Below are positions 8,783-19,352 of a DNA stretch of 64,000 bases, in pieces. The notes beneath the pieces are model-generated. The model saw only the letters and a list, made by a program, of their open reading frames with translations, searched no databases and was not told where the DNA came from. A program made the position numbers and the translations under genes. Positions within the stretch are counted from its first letter, which is position 1. Each line of letters begins with the position of its first letter. The DNA is from Pseudomonadota bacterium (lineage in GTDB: Bacteria; Pseudomonadota; Gammaproteobacteria; Burkholderiales; Methylophilaceae): the NCBI GenBank assembly GCA_020053735.1, contig JAGVMP010000005.1:1-64000 (forward strand). The letters are read 5' to 3'.

Positions 8783-9103
8783 TTAGTCATTCGACCTCCC
8801 AGCCTTTTCAGTAATGCCCGATAAGCCTTCACGCCGCGCTAACTCATCCAGCACCTCTTGTGGTTTAATATCAGCTTTTGCCAGCATCACCAAGGTGTGA
8901 AACCACAAATCAGCTGTTTCATAAATAATTTCATCGCGCTTGCCGCCTTTGGCCGCAATGACGGTTTCAGTCGCTTCTTCGCCTACTTTTTTCAGTATCG
9001 CATCCATGCCTTTGGCATACAATTTTGCCACATAAGAACTGTCGGCATCAGCGCTTTTGCGCGATTCCAGCATGTCAGCAAGTCGGTTTAAAATGTCGCT
9101 CAT
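8783..9103 (-). CDS. hisE: Phosphoribosyl-ATP pyrophosphatase
   Basis: 106 residues, an all-alpha MazG-like fold with the [11 protein letters not shown] and [14 protein letters not shown] metal-binding helices. It removes pyrophosphate from PR-ATP, step 2 of histidine synthesis. It follows hisI by one base; the two activities are separate genes here instead of a fused HisIE. Confidence 0.96.
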   Translation of the reverse strand: MSDILNRLADMLESRKSADADSSYVAKLYAKGMDAILKKVGEEATETVIAAKGGKRDEIIYETADLWFHTLVMLAKADIKPQEVLDELARREGLSGITEKAGRSND

Positions 9104-9104
9104 A

Positions 9105-9497
9105 TTAGGCTACGGGTTTATATATATCTTCAGGATTCTTAATCACAGGCTGGTCAATTTTCCAACGACCTTCTTCTAATTTCTTAAAAAAACAACTATT
9201 GCGCCCCGTATGGCAAGCAATGCCGCCTGCCTGCTCAATGCGCAACAAGATGACGTCTTCATCGCAATCTACACGAATCTCGTGCACTTTTTGCGTATGC
9301 CCGCTTTCTTCGCCTTTACGCCATAATTTGTTGCGACTGCGCGAAAAATAAACCGCTTGTTGAGTGTCTTCAGTTAGCTGCAAGGCTTCACGGTTCATCC
9401 AAGCAAACATCAGCACTTTGCCCGTTTTGTAGTCCTGAGCGATGACTGGCACCAGCCCATCTGAATCCCAGTTAATTTCGTCTAACCAGTTCATCAC
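9105..9497 (-). CDS. hisI: Phosphoribosyl-AMP cyclohydrolase
   Basis: 130 residues. Zinc/magnesium-binding features are visible: [24 protein letters not shown], and the [11 protein letters not shown] segment. It opens the adenine ring of PR-AMP (step 3 of histidine synthesis). Its start overlaps the end of hisF by 4 bases, implying translational coupling. Confidence 0.96.
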   Translation of the reverse strand: MMNWLDEINWDSDGLVPVIAQDYKTGKVLMFAWMNREALQLTEDTQQAVYFSRSRNKLWRKGEESGHTQKVHEIRVDCDEDVILLRIEQAGGIACHTGRNSCFFKKLEEGRWKIDQPVIKNPEDIYKPVA

Positions 9498-10258
9498 CTT
9501 ACCTCAATCCCTCGTGCAGACATGTAGGCTTTCGCCTGCTGCACCGTATATTCACCATAGTGAAAAATGCTCGCGGCTAACACCGCATCTGCGCCACCCA
9601 GTGTCACACCATCGACTAAATGCTGCAAATTTCCCACACCGCCTGATGCAATCAGCGGCACCTCTACTGCGTCAGAAATAGCCCGATTCAGTGGGTTATT
9701 AAAACCAATTTTGGTACCATCTCTATCCATACTGGTCACCAGCAACTCACCAGCACCTAGTGCCACCATGTGCTGTGCCCATTTGACTGCATCTAGGCCT
9801 GTTGGTTTACGACCACCATGGGTAAATACTTCCCATTCGAATGGTTGATTATCTACTTTTTTTGCGTCGATAGCGACCACAATGCACTGCGAACCATAGC
9901 GATCTGCCGCATCTTTGACCACTTGCGGGTTGAGTACTGCCGTTGTGTTAATGCTAACTTTATCTGCGCCTGCGTTCAGTAAACGGCGCACATCTTCAAC
10001 CTCACGGACACCGCCACCTACAGTCAACGGAATAAACACCTGGCTAGCGACTTCTTCAATGATATGTAAGATCAGGCCGCGATTATCCGAGCTGGCGGTG
10101 ATATCTAAAAAAGTCAGCTCATCTGCACCTTGGTCATCGTAGCGTTTAGCAATTTCAACTGGGTCGCCTGCATCGCGCAACTCAAGAAAATTGACGCCTT
10201 TTACTACACGGCCGTCAGTCACATCTAAGCAGGGAATAATCCGTTTTGCTAATGCCAT
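9494..10258 (-). CDS. hisF: Imidazole glycerol phosphate synthase, cyclase subunit
   Basis: 254 residues, a TIM barrel starting [21 protein letters not shown] with the first catalytic Asp at residue 12 and the second in the VVAIDAKK strand; phosphate-binding glycines occur in GGGVRE and IASGGVG. With HisH it makes imidazole glycerol phosphate and AICAR. It shares one base with hisA. Confidence 0.97.
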   Translation of the reverse strand: MALAKRIIPCLDVTDGRVVKGVNFLELRDAGDPVEIAKRYDDQGADELTFLDITASSDNRGLILHIIEEVASQVFIPLTVGGGVREVEDVRRLLNAGADKVSINTTAVLNPQVVKDAADRYGSQCIVVAIDAKKVDNQPFEWEVFTHGGRKPTGLDAVKWAQHMVALGAGELLVTSMDRDGTKIGFNNPLNRAISDAVEVPLIASGGVGNLQHLVDGVTLGGADAVLAASIFHYGEYTVQQAKAYMSARGIEVR

Positions 10259-10998
10259 TAGGTGCTTAACTCGTCTGCCAGTTTTTGTGCGGCAGCAAAA
10301 TCAATGGTACCTTCATAAATGGCGCGACCTGTGATGGCGCCAATAATGCCCTCGTGTGCTACTTCACACAGTTTTTTGACATCATCCAAATTGGTTAAAC
10401 CGCCAGAGGCAATGACAGGAATAGTCAGCGCTTGTGCCAACGCCACTGTCGCTTCGATATTCACCCCAGTCAGCATGCCATCGCGACCAATATCAGTGTA
10501 GACAATTGAATTAACGCCATAATCTTCAAATTTTTTGGCTAAATCAATTACATCGTGACCTGTCAGTTTGCTCCAGCCATCAATCGCCACTTTGCCGTCT
10601 TTGGCATCTAGCCCGACGATAATTTGGCCTGGAAAGGCATAGCAAGCTTCATGCAAAAAACCTGGCGTTTTAACTGCCGCCGTGCCGATAATCACGTAAT
10701 CAATACCGTCATCTAAATAACGCTCTATCGTTTCTAAATCGCGAATGCCACCGCCTAACTGAATCGGAATTTCACCTTTGCATGCCGCAACAATCGATTT
10801 AATAGCCGCCTCATTCACCGGTTTACCAGCGAATGCGCCATTTAAATCCACCAAGTGTAAACGCTTACCACCTTGGTCTACCCAATGCCGCGCCATGGCG
10901 CCAGGATCTTCCGAAAACACGGTAGACTCTTCCATTAAGCCTTGTTTTAGCCGCACGCAGTGGCCGTCTTTGAGATCAATTGCAGGAATAATAAGCAT
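10258..10998 (-). CDS. hisA: ProFAR isomerase
   Basis: 247 residues from the ATG at 10998 ([12 protein letters not shown]). The open frame extends 18 codons further upstream, but the family N terminus begins here. TIM barrel with catalytic Asp residues in AIDLKDG and [10 protein letters not shown], and phosphate-binding GGGIRD and IASGGL. It isomerises ProFAR to PRFAR, step 4 of histidine synthesis. A 63-base gap separates it from hisH. Confidence 0.96.
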   Translation of the reverse strand: MLIIPAIDLKDGHCVRLKQGLMEESTVFSEDPGAMARHWVDQGGKRLHLVDLNGAFAGKPVNEAAIKSIVAACKGEIPIQLGGGIRDLETIERYLDDGIDYVIIGTAAVKTPGFLHEACYAFPGQIIVGLDAKDGKVAIDGWSKLTGHDVIDLAKKFEDYGVNSIVYTDIGRDGMLTGVNIEATVALAQALTIPVIASGGLTNLDDVKKLCEVAHEGIIGAITGRAIYEGTIDFAAAQKLADELST

Positions 10999-11061
10999 GA
11001 TTTTTATTAAAGAGTTTATTAAGTGATTTGTATTAAATATTGAGCGAAACAAAAAGGATAA

Positions 11062-11718
11062 TTAAGGTTTCCAGTTTACAAAGTTATTTAGCAATTGCAA
11101 GCCAGCTGCTGCGCTTTTTTCTACGTGAAACTGGGTGGCAAAAATATTATCACAGGCAATTGCGGTGGTAAATCGGCTGGGGTACTCACTTTCGCCGGCT
11201 GTTAGCGCAATATCTTGCGGCACGGCGTAATAGCTATGTACATGATAAAAACGTGTGGCATCTTCGATATTATTCCATAGCGCGTGCGGCCTATTTTGGT
11301 CGCTATTGCTTTGATAAACGCGGTTCCAGCCCATGTGAGGTACTTTTAATTTACTACCATTTTCATCTGTCAGCTTTTCGGCAAAACGTTTAACTTGACC
11401 TTTAAGCAAGCCCAAGCCTACAGTATCACCCTCCTCAGAATGCTCAAACAACAATTGCATGCCAATGCAAATACCTAAAAAAGGCTTGTTTTTAGCGGCA
11501 TCAATGACGGCGGATCGAAGATTGCGCGCATCTAGTTCACGCATACAATCTGGCATGGCCCCTTGGCCAGGAAATATGACGTGTGTCGCGCGCTGAATGG
11601 TTGCTGCATCGCTGGTAATCACCACCGATTTACCCGCAGCCACATGCTCTACCGCCTTAGACACCGAGCGCAGATTGCCCATGCCATAATCCACCACCGC
11701 AATATCTACTTTTTGCAT
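11062..11718 (-). CDS. hisH: Imidazole glycerol phosphate synthase, glutamine amidotransferase subunit
   Basis: 218 residues from the ATG at 11718 (MQKVDIAVVDYGMGNLRSV); a longer open frame overlapping hisB is less likely. Class I amidotransferase with the nucleophile Cys84 in LGICIGMQLL and the His/Glu pair in TQFHVEKS. It supplies ammonia to HisF. The conserved YGMGNLRS and PGQGAMP segments are intact. Confidence 0.96.
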   Translation of the reverse strand: MQKVDIAVVDYGMGNLRSVSKAVEHVAAGKSVVITSDAATIQRATHVIFPGQGAMPDCMRELDARNLRSAVIDAAKNKPFLGICIGMQLLFEHSEEGDTVGLGLLKGQVKRFAEKLTDENGSKLKVPHMGWNRVYQSNSDQNRPHALWNNIEDATRFYHVHSYYAVPQDIALTAGESEYPSRFTTAIACDNIFATQFHVEKSAAAGLQLLNNFVNWKP

Positions 11719-11737
11719 AAAAAACTTTAAGTTGCGT

Positions 11738-12325
11738 TTAGAGTGAGCCTTTAGTAGATGGCATAATACCTGACATACGCTCGTCAAACGTCACGGCCAT
11801 GCGCAAGGCACGGCCGAAGGCTTTAAAAATAGTCTCAGACTGGTGGTGCGAGTTGTGACCCTTGAGATTGTCAATGTGCAAAGTGACATTAGCGTGATTA
11901 ACAAAGCCCTGGAAAAACTCATGCACTAAATCGACATCAAACTCGCCAATCGCTGCACGGGTGAATTCACAGTTAAATTCTAAACCTGGACGACCAGACA
12001 AATCGAGCACTACGCGGCTAAGTGCCTCATCTAGCGGTACATAAGCGTGCCCATAACGATTAATACCTTTTTTATCACCAATGGCTTTAGCAAAGGCTTG
12101 CCCAAAGGTAATGCCAATATCTTCCACCGTGTGGTGTGCATCAATGTGCAAATCACCTTTGGCAGTCACTGCAATATCAAACATGCCGTGACGGGCTATT
12201 TGATCGAGCATATGATCGAGAAAGCCTAAGCCAGTATTAAACTGTGACGCACCGGTGCCATCAAGATTGATGGCCACAGTAATTTGAGTTTCTAGGGTGT
12301 TACGGGTAACTTCTGCTTGGCGCAT
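11738..12325 (-). CDS. hisB: Imidazoleglycerol-phosphate dehydratase
   Basis: 195 residues, monofunctional. The two manganese-binding repeats HHTVEDIGI and HNSHHQSE are intact, as are GLGFLDHM and the family start RQAEVTRNT. It makes imidazole acetol phosphate (step 6). It is separated from the upstream hexulose-phosphate synthase gene by 178 bases that hold a terminator and a short tandem repeat, so hisB probably starts a separate transcript. Confidence 0.96.
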   Translation of the reverse strand: MRQAEVTRNTLETQITVAINLDGTGASQFNTGLGFLDHMLDQIARHGMFDIAVTAKGDLHIDAHHTVEDIGITFGQAFAKAIGDKKGINRYGHAYVPLDEALSRVVLDLSGRPGLEFNCEFTRAAIGEFDVDLVHEFFQGFVNHANVTLHIDNLKGHNSHHQSETIFKAFGRALRMAVTFDERMSGIMPSTKGSL

Positions 12326-12372
12326 GTGCTTTGAATTAATTAAGTTAACTAATTGATAATGAATAATTTAAG

Positions 12373-12405
12373 GCATTTTAACCTAAATTGCATTTTAACC
12401 TAAAT
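12373..12405. repeat. 17-base tandem repeat in the hisB leader
   Basis: GCATTTTAACCTAAAT occurs at 12373-12388 and 12390-12405. On the hisB strand each unit reads ATTTAGGTTAAAATGC, and each TTAAAAT could serve as a -10-like element. It is either a duplicated promoter or operator unit or a neutral duplication. Confidence 0.75.
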
Positions 12406-12447
12406 CTTTAGCGCTTTCGCACTATTATTATTTGTGTAAATACAATA

Positions 12448-12475
12448 AAAAAGCCGACCTACTGGCCGGCTTTTT
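12448..12475 (-). terminator. Rho-independent terminator after hexulose-phosphate synthase gene
   Basis: On the minus strand GCCGGCC-agta-GGTCGGC forms a GC-rich stem with one mismatch, followed by six T residues. It begins about 30 bases after the stop of the hexulose-phosphate synthase gene. Confidence 0.85.
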
Positions 12476-12503
12476 AACAAGCTTAAAACTAATTTGCAAG
12501 AAA

Positions 12504-13388
12504 CTAGTTAGCTGGCGCTGCCTCAGCTGGAGCTGCTTCTGGTTCTACAGGCGCTTCTACTGCTGGAGCAGCTTCTAGCTCTACAGGCGCATCTGTAGCA
12601 GGCGCCGCTTCTTGCGCTTGTTCCATCGGTGCATCAGCTGCTGCTGGCATTTCCTCAACTGAATTGCCACCTTTTAACAAATACAAACCAAGTAATACAG
12701 CACCTGCAATCAAAGCCCAAGGTAACAATTTACCCATGCCACCAGCGCTCGCATTGCCAGCACGTGCTAAACCAGTGATTTCAGCAGCTGAAGCTGCTGG
12801 ATCTGCCGCGCCGTAAATTGCGGCACCTGCCACAACGATATCGGCACCAGCATCCACTACTTGACGCACCGTTGCCGCTTTTACACCGCCTGCAACAGAA
12901 ACTTTAGCACCAGTATTTAAGCCAGTCACCATCGCCAAATCCACAAATGGCGTTTGACCAGCTGCTTGTTGATCTAAACCAGTGTGCACGCCGATGATAT
13001 GTGCGCCTAATTTAGCCACTTCTAATGTACGGGCTTTTTTATCGGTTACGTTGATCAAGTCTACTTGTGCCATTTTGCCGTATTTATTAGCAACATCAAT
13101 CACACCCTTAATTGTACCGATATCTGCAGTACCTAATACTGTACAAATGTCAGCCCCAGCTTTATAAAACGGCTCAGCTTCGTAGAAGCCAGCATCCATT
13201 GTTTTAAGATCAACTAAGATTTTGTTGTTTGGAAATTTTGCACGTAATGTTTTAAGCAACTCAATACCATTGTGCTTAATGCAAGGGGTACCGATTTCTA
13301 AAATATCAACGTGTGGTGCTACTTTAGTCGCCAATGCAACAGTTGCATCAAAATCTAGTGAATCTAGTGCCATTTGGGTTTGTGCCAT
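12504..13388 (-). CDS. hxlA: 3-hexulose-6-phosphate synthase with C-terminal membrane helix and Ala/Pro/Glu tail
   Basis: 294 residues; the usual enzyme is about 210. Residues 1-210 are a complete hexulose-phosphate synthase barrel: MALDSLDFDATVALA, EIGTPCIKHNG, the catalytic DLKTMD (60-65) and VAGGVKAATV. The enzyme condenses formaldehyde with ribulose 5-phosphate, the key step of the ribulose monophosphate cycle. Beyond residue 215 come a membrane helix (about 221-238, LLPWALIAGAVLLGLYLL) and a roughly 55-residue tail of repeated A-P-V-E units. A strong GGAGG site lies 10 bases before the ATG. The gene sits between hisC and hisB with its own AT-rich 150-base upstream region and terminator. 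No 6-phospho-3-hexuloisomerase gene is in the window. Membrane anchoring is inferred from sequence only. Confidence 0.93.
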   Translation of the reverse strand: MAQTQMALDSLDFDATVALATKVAPHVDILEIGTPCIKHNGIELLKTLRAKFPNNKILVDLKTMDAGFYEAEPFYKAGADICTVLGTADIGTIKGVIDVANKYGKMAQVDLINVTDKKARTLEVAKLGAHIIGVHTGLDQQAAGQTPFVDLAMVTGLNTGAKVSVAGGVKAATVRQVVDAGADIVVAGAAIYGAADPAASAAEITGLARAGNASAGGMGKLLPWALIAGAVLLGLYLLKGGNSVEEMPAAADAPMEQAQEAAPATDAPVELEAAPAVEAPVEPEAAPAEAAPAN

Positions 13389-13542
13389 GGTAGGTATTCC
13401 TCCGAACTTAATAATCGATTAAAAAATAATATTTTGCGTTAATTAAAATAATTTTTACAAAACATTACTGTCATATTTTGTATGTTCGCACATAATAACC
13501 GCAATTCGGGTTTTATTTCAACAATTTAGTCGCTTTTAGCGA

Positions 13543-14604
13543 TTATTTTAAAATAGTGGTCAGTGCATCAAGCAACTGTTTTGATTGAGTATCTGTGCCT
13601 ATGGTGATGCGCAAATATGGTGCGATGCGTGCTGGTTTTTTAAAGTGTCGAATAATGATATTTTTATCGCGCAGCTTTTCGGTCAACGCTGCGCCATCGT
13701 GTGTTTTGTGTTTGGCAAAAACAAAATTGGCGCCCGAGGGTAACACCTCAAAATCCAACGCCTGCAAACCTTGTACTAATGCGGCTCGCGTGGCGATTAC
13801 TTTTTCACAGGTCTGCTCAAAATAGGCTTTATCTTGCATGGCGGCGGTTGCGCCTGCCTCAGCAAAACGGTCAATTGGGTACGAATTAAAGCTATCTTTT
13901 ACACGTACCAGCGCCTCGATTAAGTCTTTATGGCCAAGTGCATAACCCACACGCAACCCAGCGAGTGAGCGCGCTTTAGAAAGTGTTTGCGTTACCAATA
14001 AATTCGGGTAAGCATTTATCAGCTTCACAGCAGACTCTGTACCAAAATCGACATACGCCTCATCAATCACCACTACCGATTCAGTGTTAAATTTAAGTAG
14101 TTTTTCAATCTCAACCAAGGCCAAAGGCACACCCGTTGGGGCATTAGGGTTCGGGAAGATGATGCCACCGTTGGGTCTGTCGTAATCGCTTACATCAATT
14201 TCAAATTGATTATTCAGCGGAATAATTTCGGATTCTATGCCATAAAGCCCACAATACACGGGGTAAAAGCTATAAGTAATATCCGGGAACAACAACGGCC
14301 TGCTGTGGTTTAATAGTGCCTGAAACACATGCGCCAGCACCTCGTCAGAGCCATTACCAATAAACACTTGGTTAGCTTGCAAACCAAAATTTTCAGCAAT
14401 CGCAGCTTTTAATTTGTCTGAGTTGGGGTCTGGGTACAGACGCAGCGTTTCTGCTACCTCCAGTTGCAAAGCTACAATCACTTTAGGGCTGGGTCCATAC
14501 GGGTTTTCGTTGGTGTTGAGCTTCACTAGATTGTTCAGCTTAGGCTGCTCACCCGGCACGTAGGGTGTTAGCCCATGAACAACTTCGCTCCAAAATTTAC
14601 TCAT
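13543..14604 (-). CDS. hisC: Histidinol-phosphate aminotransferase
   Basis: 353 residues, a class II PLP aminotransferase of the HisC family. The PLP-binding lysine is Lys210 in [32 protein letters not shown] and VIDEAYVDF are also present. It converts imidazole acetol phosphate to histidinol phosphate. Its start overlaps the hisD stop by one base. Confidence 0.96.
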   Translation of the reverse strand: MSKFWSEVVHGLTPYVPGEQPKLNNLVKLNTNENPYGPSPKVIVALQLEVAETLRLYPDPNSDKLKAAIAENFGLQANQVFIGNGSDEVLAHVFQALLNHSRPLLFPDITYSFYPVYCGLYGIESEIIPLNNQFEIDVSDYDRPNGGIIFPNPNAPTGVPLALVEIEKLLKFNTESVVVIDEAYVDFGTESAVKLINAYPNLLVTQTLSKARSLAGLRVGYALGHKDLIEALVRVKDSFNSYPIDRFAEAGATAAMQDKAYFEQTCEKVIATRAALVQGLQALDFEVLPSGANFVFAKHKTHDGAALTEKLRDKNIIIRHFKKPARIAPYLRITIGTDTQSKQLLDALTTILK

Positions 14605-15902
14605 TACTTTTTAAGCCGATACTCGGCAGAGCGTGCATGCGCCTGCAAGCCTTCGCCATGTGCCAAAGTAGATGCCACGCGACCCAATATCTGTGCGCCT
14701 TCTGGCGACACCATAATCAAGCTTGAGCGCTTTTGGAAATCATATACGCCCAATGGCGAGCTAAACCGCGCCGTACGCGAAGTCGGTAGCACATGGTTAG
14801 GCCCTGCGCAGTAATCGCCCAGCGCTTCGCAAGTATCGCGCCCCATAAAAATAGCACCCGCGTGTTTGATTTTTTTGCTCATTTCAAGCGGATTTTCAAC
14901 TGACAGCTCCAAGTGTTCTGGCGCAATATAGTTACTAATTGCAATTGCCTCGTCTATATCTTTGGTCAAAATCAAGGCGCCACGGTCAGTAATGGAGGTG
15001 TTAATAATGTCCGCACGTGGCATTTCAGTTACCAGTTTTTGCATACTGGCGGCTACAGCATCTAAAAATGCGGCATCAGGCGACAACAAAATAGCTTGCG
15101 CCAACTCATCATGTTCCGCTTGGCTAAATAAATCCATGGCGATCCAGTCAGGGTTGGTTTTGCCATCACAAATCACCAAAATTTCGGATGGCCCAGCCAC
15201 CATATCGATGCCCACCACACCAAATACGCGTCGCTTAGCCGCAGCTACATAAGCATTACCTGGGCCTGTAATTTTATCCACTTGCGGAATCGTCTCTGTA
15301 CCATAGGCAAGCGCGCCCACTGCCTGCGCGCCACCAATGCAAAATATGTGGTCAACACCTGCAATCGCCGCCGCCGCCAGCACCAATTGGTTTCTTTCAC
15401 CATTGGGTGTAGGCACCACCATAATGAGCTCACCTACCCCTGCCACTTTGGCGGGAATCGCGTTCATCAACACACTTGAAGGATAAGCCGCTTTGCCACC
15501 TGGCACATACAAACCGACGCGGTCTAGCGCAGTTATCTGTTGGCCAAGCAACGTACCGTCAGGTTCTTGATAACTCCACGATTGCATGACTTGTTTTTCG
15601 TGATAATTGCGTATCCTTCCAGCAGCAGCCTCGAGAGCCGCTTTACTATTGGCTTGCAGGCCATCCAAAGCTGCTCGTAGTTCTTTTTGGCTTATTTCTA
15701 ACAATTTCAGATTGCTGGCATTGGTTTTATCAAATTTATTGGTGTACTCCAGTACAGCGGCATCACCACGGTTTTTTACGTCTTTTAAAATACTGGCCAC
15801 AACCACATCCACGCTATCATCCTGCGCGGTTTCAAACGCTAACAAAGCCTTTAAATCGGCATTGAAGCTGGTGTCTTGGGTAGATAAACGTCTGATTTTC
15901 AT
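14604..15902 (-). CDS. hisD: Histidinol dehydrogenase
   Basis: 432 residues, full length. Zinc-site and substrate segments include [35 protein letters not shown] and APEHLEL, followed by GPNHVLPTS. It oxidises histidinol to histidine in two NAD-dependent steps. It follows hisG by 9 bases. Confidence 0.97.
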   Translation of the reverse strand: MKIRRLSTQDTSFNADLKALLAFETAQDDSVDVVVASILKDVKNRGDAAVLEYTNKFDKTNASNLKLLEISQKELRAALDGLQANSKAALEAAAGRIRNYHEKQVMQSWSYQEPDGTLLGQQITALDRVGLYVPGGKAAYPSSVLMNAIPAKVAGVGELIMVVPTPNGERNQLVLAAAAIAGVDHIFCIGGAQAVGALAYGTETIPQVDKITGPGNAYVAAAKRRVFGVVGIDMVAGPSEILVICDGKTNPDWIAMDLFSQAEHDELAQAILLSPDAAFLDAVAASMQKLVTEMPRADIINTSITDRGALILTKDIDEAIAISNYIAPEHLELSVENPLEMSKKIKHAGAIFMGRDTCEALGDYCAGPNHVLPTSRTARFSSPLGVYDFQKRSSLIMVSPEGAQILGRVASTLAHGEGLQAHARSAEYRLKK

Positions 15903-15911
15903 ACGACAAAC

Positions 15912-16559
15912 CTATTTAACTGCACTTTTTATTGCAGTACTAAAACTTTCAATAATGGGCTGCAGTTGCGCACGATTTAACTTGAATGAAGCTTGGTTCG
16001 CAATTAGGCGAGAACTAATTTCACCAATCTCTTCCACTGCTTTGAGGTTATTAGCACGTAAAGTTCCACCGGTGCTGACTAAATCCACGATTGCATCAGC
16101 CAGCCCGACCAAAGGACCTAACTCCATAGAGCCGTAAAGCTTAATCAGATCAACATGCATGCCTTTGGCAGCAAAGTGCTCACGTGCCACTTTTACATAC
16201 TTGGTGACGACTTTAAGCCGCGCCCCTTGGCGAATTGAGGCCTCGTAGTCAAAATCGTTACGCACCGCCACCATCATTTTGCATTTGGCGATATTTAAGT
16301 CTAAAGGTTGATACAAACCTTCTCCGCCGTGTTCATCCAGCACATCTTTGCCAGCAATGCCTAAATCGGCCGCGCCATATTGCACATAAGTCGGTACATC
16401 GGTCGCACGCACAATGATCAGCCTGACATCCTCTCGATTGGTACCTATAATCAGTTTGCGCGAAGAATCAGGGTCTTCTAGCGCGTGGATACCTGCCGCC
16501 GCTAATAGTGGCGTGGTTTCTTCAAAGATTCGGCCTTTTGAAAGTGCAATGGTGATCAT
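15912..16559 (-). CDS. hisG: ATP phosphoribosyltransferase, short form
   Basis: 215 residues, the short HisG without the C-terminal regulatory domain. Family segments [23 protein letters not shown] and [18 protein letters not shown] (PRPP site) are clear. Short HisG enzymes need the HisZ regulatory subunit, which is not encoded in this window. It is the first his gene after murA (29-base gap). Confidence 0.96.
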   Translation of the reverse strand: MITIALSKGRIFEETTPLLAAAGIHALEDPDSSRKLIIGTNREDVRLIIVRATDVPTYVQYGAADLGIAGKDVLDEHGGEGLYQPLDLNIAKCKMMVAVRNDFDYEASIRQGARLKVVTKYVKVAREHFAAKGMHVDLIKLYGSMELGPLVGLADAIVDLVSTGGTLRANNLKAVEEIGEISSRLIANQASFKLNRAQLQPIIESFSTAIKSAVK

Positions 16560-16588
16560 ATTAATAATACTTGTAGTTAATAATACTT

Positions 16589-17860
<1,272 letters not shown>

Positions 17861-18202
17861 TTATTTAATCTCAGCGGACTTAATCTCAACCGATTTAATG
17901 TCAGCCAATAAAGTTTGCAACTCGCCGCTTTCATACATGGCGCGCATAATGTCACTGCCGCCGATAAATTCGCCTTTTACATACAATTGTGGAATAGTTG
18001 GCCAGTTGGCATACTGCTTGATGCCTTCGCGAACCGCTTGATCTTGCAGCACGTCTACCGTCACATATTGCGCGTTGCAGGCATTTAAAATTTGTGTCGC
18101 CAGGCTCGAGAAACCACATTGTGGAAACTGTGGGCTGCCTTTCATATATAGCACCACATCATTGCTGGTGACTGTTTGTTTAATTGTTGCTTGTGCGTCC
18201 AT
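17861..18202 (-). CDS. grxD: Monothiol glutaredoxin, Grx4/GrxD family
   Basis: 113 residues. The active site is CGFS (residues 29-32, in PQCGFSSLA), characteristic of monothiol glutaredoxins that carry [2Fe-2S] clusters, usually with a BolA partner. The partner-type gene lies immediately upstream. The C terminus has a small repeated VEIKSAEIK segment absent from typical GrxD. Confidence 0.94.
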   Translation of the reverse strand: MDAQATIKQTVTSNDVVLYMKGSPQFPQCGFSSLATQILNACNAQYVTVDVLQDQAVREGIKQYANWPTIPQLYVKGEFIGGSDIMRAMYESGELQTLLADIKSVEIKSAEIK

Positions 18203-18236
18203 TGCTTGCTCCTATTCTGTATCCTATTTTTAGGCT

Positions 18237-18488
18237 TTAATTCAAGCCCTTTAATTCAATCCACTGCTTGGGCGTATAGGTTTGCATACTTAGCGCGTGA
18301 ATCTCCGCGCGCATGCGGTCACCCAGTGCGCCATAAACCAATTGATGCTGTTGCACCATGCGTTTGCCTTCAAATGCCGGGCTGACAATCGTTGCCTCAA
18401 AATGCGTGCCGTCATCTCCGCGCACTTCAATAAAATCGCAACTTAGGTGCTGCGTAATGTAACTTTGTAACTGCTGAGCGCTTAACAC
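18237..18488 (-). CDS. BolA family protein (IbaG/YrbA-like)
   Basis: 83 residues. It has the BolA fold motifs GTHFEATIVSPAFEGKRMVQQHQLVYGAL and the conserved His that ligates the cluster shared with monothiol glutaredoxins. It is followed by grxD and murA; YrbA/IbaG precedes murA in enteric bacteria too. Likely role: iron-sulfur cluster trafficking or iron sensing together with GrxD. Confidence 0.92.
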   Translation of the reverse strand: MLSAQQLQSYITQHLSCDFIEVRGDDGTHFEATIVSPAFEGKRMVQQHQLVYGALGDRMRAEIHALSMQTYTPKQWIELKGLN

Positions 18489-18539
18489 TTCTTCAACCTC
18501 TCAATTTGCCTTTTATTCTATATAAATTAGCCACGCAAT

Positions 18540-19352
18540 TTAGCCCCTTAACTTATACCCGGATTTTAACATTTTTAGCGCCAGCCATGCTAACCCGTAT
18601 AAAAATGCAGCCACAACACTAAGGCTAATCCAAGGTGAGATATCGCCTTTGCCAAAAAAGCCGTATCTAAAGCCATCTATCATGTAAAAAAACGGGTTGA
18701 ATTTTGAGATGGTCTGCCACACCGGTGGTAATGAATGAATGGAGTAGAACACACCTGATAGAAACGTCAGCGGCATAATGACAAAATTTTGGAATGCCGC
18801 CATCTGGTCAAATTTATCGGCCCATATACCCGCGATAATGCCAAATGTACCCAGTAAGGCACTACCTAATAACGCAAAGACGACTATCCAAAGTGGGTAG
18901 ACAATCGGCAAATCGACAAACCAGATAGCCATCAAGTAAATCGCCAAGCCTACCATGAGCCCACGCACAATAGCGGCCGCTAAAAACGCACAAAAAAATT
19001 GCAAATAGGTGAGCGGGGTCAGCAAAATAAAAATGATGCTGCCCATTACTTTGGATTGCACCAGGCTGGACGAGCTATTGGCAAAGGCGTTTTGCAGCAA
19101 CGACATCATAATAAGGCCAGGAATCAAAAACGCCGTGTATGGCACCCCTTTGTATACTTGCACGTGCGATTCCAGCACATGGGAAAATATCAACAAATAC
19201 AACAATGCAGTGAGCACTGGCGAAGCAATGGTTTGAAATGCCACACGCCAGAAGCGCAATATTTCTTTTTTAAACAGTGTATAAGCACCGCGCCAGGAGC
19301 CAATATCCATGCGGCCTGTAAACGCCCCGTCTATTTGCTTATTTAGATTCAT
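18540..19352 (-). CDS. yadH: ABC-2 type exporter permease (YadH-like)
   Basis: 270 residues with six membrane helices and the ABC-2 signature GVFYSIHSLPPVWQTISKFNPFFYMIDGFRYGFFG. It forms an exporter with the ATPase encoded immediately upstream (4-base overlap). The substrate is unknown. The variable N-terminal region (GRMDIGS) is encoded across a copy of the CCAATATCCATG dispersed motif. Confidence 0.9.
   Translation of the reverse strand: MNLNKQIDGAFTGRMDIGSWRGAYTLFKKEILRFWRVAFQTIASPVLTALLYLLIFSHVLESHVQVYKGVPYTAFLIPGLIMMSLLQNAFANSSSSLVQSKVMGSIIFILLTPLTYLQFFCAFLAAAIVRGLMVGLAIYLMAIWFVDLPIVYPLWIVVFALLGSALLGTFGIIAGIWADKFDQMAAFQNFVIMPLTFLSGVFYSIHSLPPVWQTISKFNPFFYMIDGFRYGFFGKGDISPWISLSVVAAFLYGLAWLALKMLKSGYKLRG
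19298..19318 (+). repeat. Dispersed CCAATATCCATG motif inside the yadH-like gene
   Basis: The 12-base core lies at 19300-19311 and continues as CGGCCTG, the right-hand arm of the intergenic hairpins; 21 bases in all match the hairpin consensus. Here it lies antisense to the permease gene, in codons for its poorly conserved N terminus. The left arm of the hairpin is absent. Confidence 0.8.

Noticed and set aside
12504-12760. The hexulose-phosphate synthase extension could be an error or read-through into non-coding sequence.
   Set aside because: The frame is continuous, has regular codon repeats for A-P-V-E, contains a clear membrane helix and ends with a stop just before a strong terminator, so I take it as real coding sequence.
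13495-13543. Terminator after hisD/hisC or before hisC around the TCGC-ttttaGCGA hairpin.
   Set aside because: The stem is only four to five base pairs and lacks a T-run on the relevant strand.
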